NCBI GenBank assembly: GCA_937954195.1
Contig: CALFYR010000371.1
Coordinates: 1-6,261 of the forward strand
Length of the DNA: 6,261 nt
DNA from: an uncultured Dehalococcoidia bacterium
Lineage (GTDB): Bacteria > Chloroflexota > Dehalococcoidia > Tepidiformales > Tepidiformaceae
Direction: 5' to 3'
In this document: piece after piece, positions 6,257 through 6,261 of the stretch
Numbering within the stretch: position 1 is the stretch's first letter
Layout of the letters: each line of letters opens with the position of its first letter
Made by a program: the position numbers and the translations under genes
Notes under the pieces: generated by a model
What the model was told of the DNA's origin: nothing
Seen by the model: only the letters and a program-made list of their open reading frames with translations
Databases searched by the model: none

Positions 6257-6261
6257 TCGCG

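Noticed and set aside
1..6261. CRISPR arrays, tRNA or rRNA genes, insertion sequences, phage or toxin-antitoxin modules
   Set aside because: I saw no spaced repeats, tRNA-like cloverleaf, transposase or small paired genes; almost all the window is occupied by six ordinary coding regions.

Overview
This is a gene-dense, high-GC bacterial window (clearly above 60% GC by eye, with strong G/C preference at third codon positions). It carries six protein-coding genes and very little intergenic DNA. An FadE-type acyl-CoA dehydrogenase, a family III (CaiB/BaiF) CoA-transferase, a DinB-like protein and an MFS transporter together suggest a free-living heterotroph with a large acyl-CoA repertoire. Chloroflexota (Dehalococcoidia/Tepidiforma-like), Actinomycetota and some Pseudomonadota all fit. 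I lean weakly to Chloroflexota on gene content and protein style, but nothing in the window is diagnostic.

Layout, left to right. Bases 1-93 are a regulatory region. They hold a perfect CRP-consensus palindrome (TGTGA-N6-TCACA), a doubled GCATGC motif and a good -10 box, and they lead into an acyl-CoA dehydrogenase (94-1272, +). A strong GC hairpin (about 1302-1322) separates it from a convergent membrane-anchored GGDEF protein, a probable diguanylate cyclase (1331-2614, -). A short divergent spacer (2615-2705) separates the cyclase from a DinB/ClbS-like four-helix protein (2706-3221, +). An 85-base gap with a possible 10-codon leader ORF precedes a 12-TM MFS transporter (3307-4536, +). The transporter converges tail-to-tail on a two-gene minus-strand unit, and the two stop codons share the palindrome TTAA. 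That unit is a CaiB/BaiF CoA-transferase (6256 to 5057) followed by a GyrI-like effector-binding-domain protein (5060 to 4533), with a TTGA stop/start overlap.

How the genes work together: the dehydrogenase and CoA-transferase both act on acyl-CoA thioesters, but they sit about 3.8 kb apart in different transcription units, so a shared pathway is only a guess. The cyclase would feed c-di-GMP signalling in response to an extracytoplasmic cue. The clearest functional pairing is the CoA-transferase with the GyrI-like protein, through probable translational coupling.

I found no RNA genes, mobile elements, CRISPR arrays or phage signatures, and no convincing undescribed multi-gene system. The points most worth a second look are the CRP-type box, the coupled CoA-transferase/GyrI-like pair, and the cyclase's unassigned sensor domain combined with its missing I-site.
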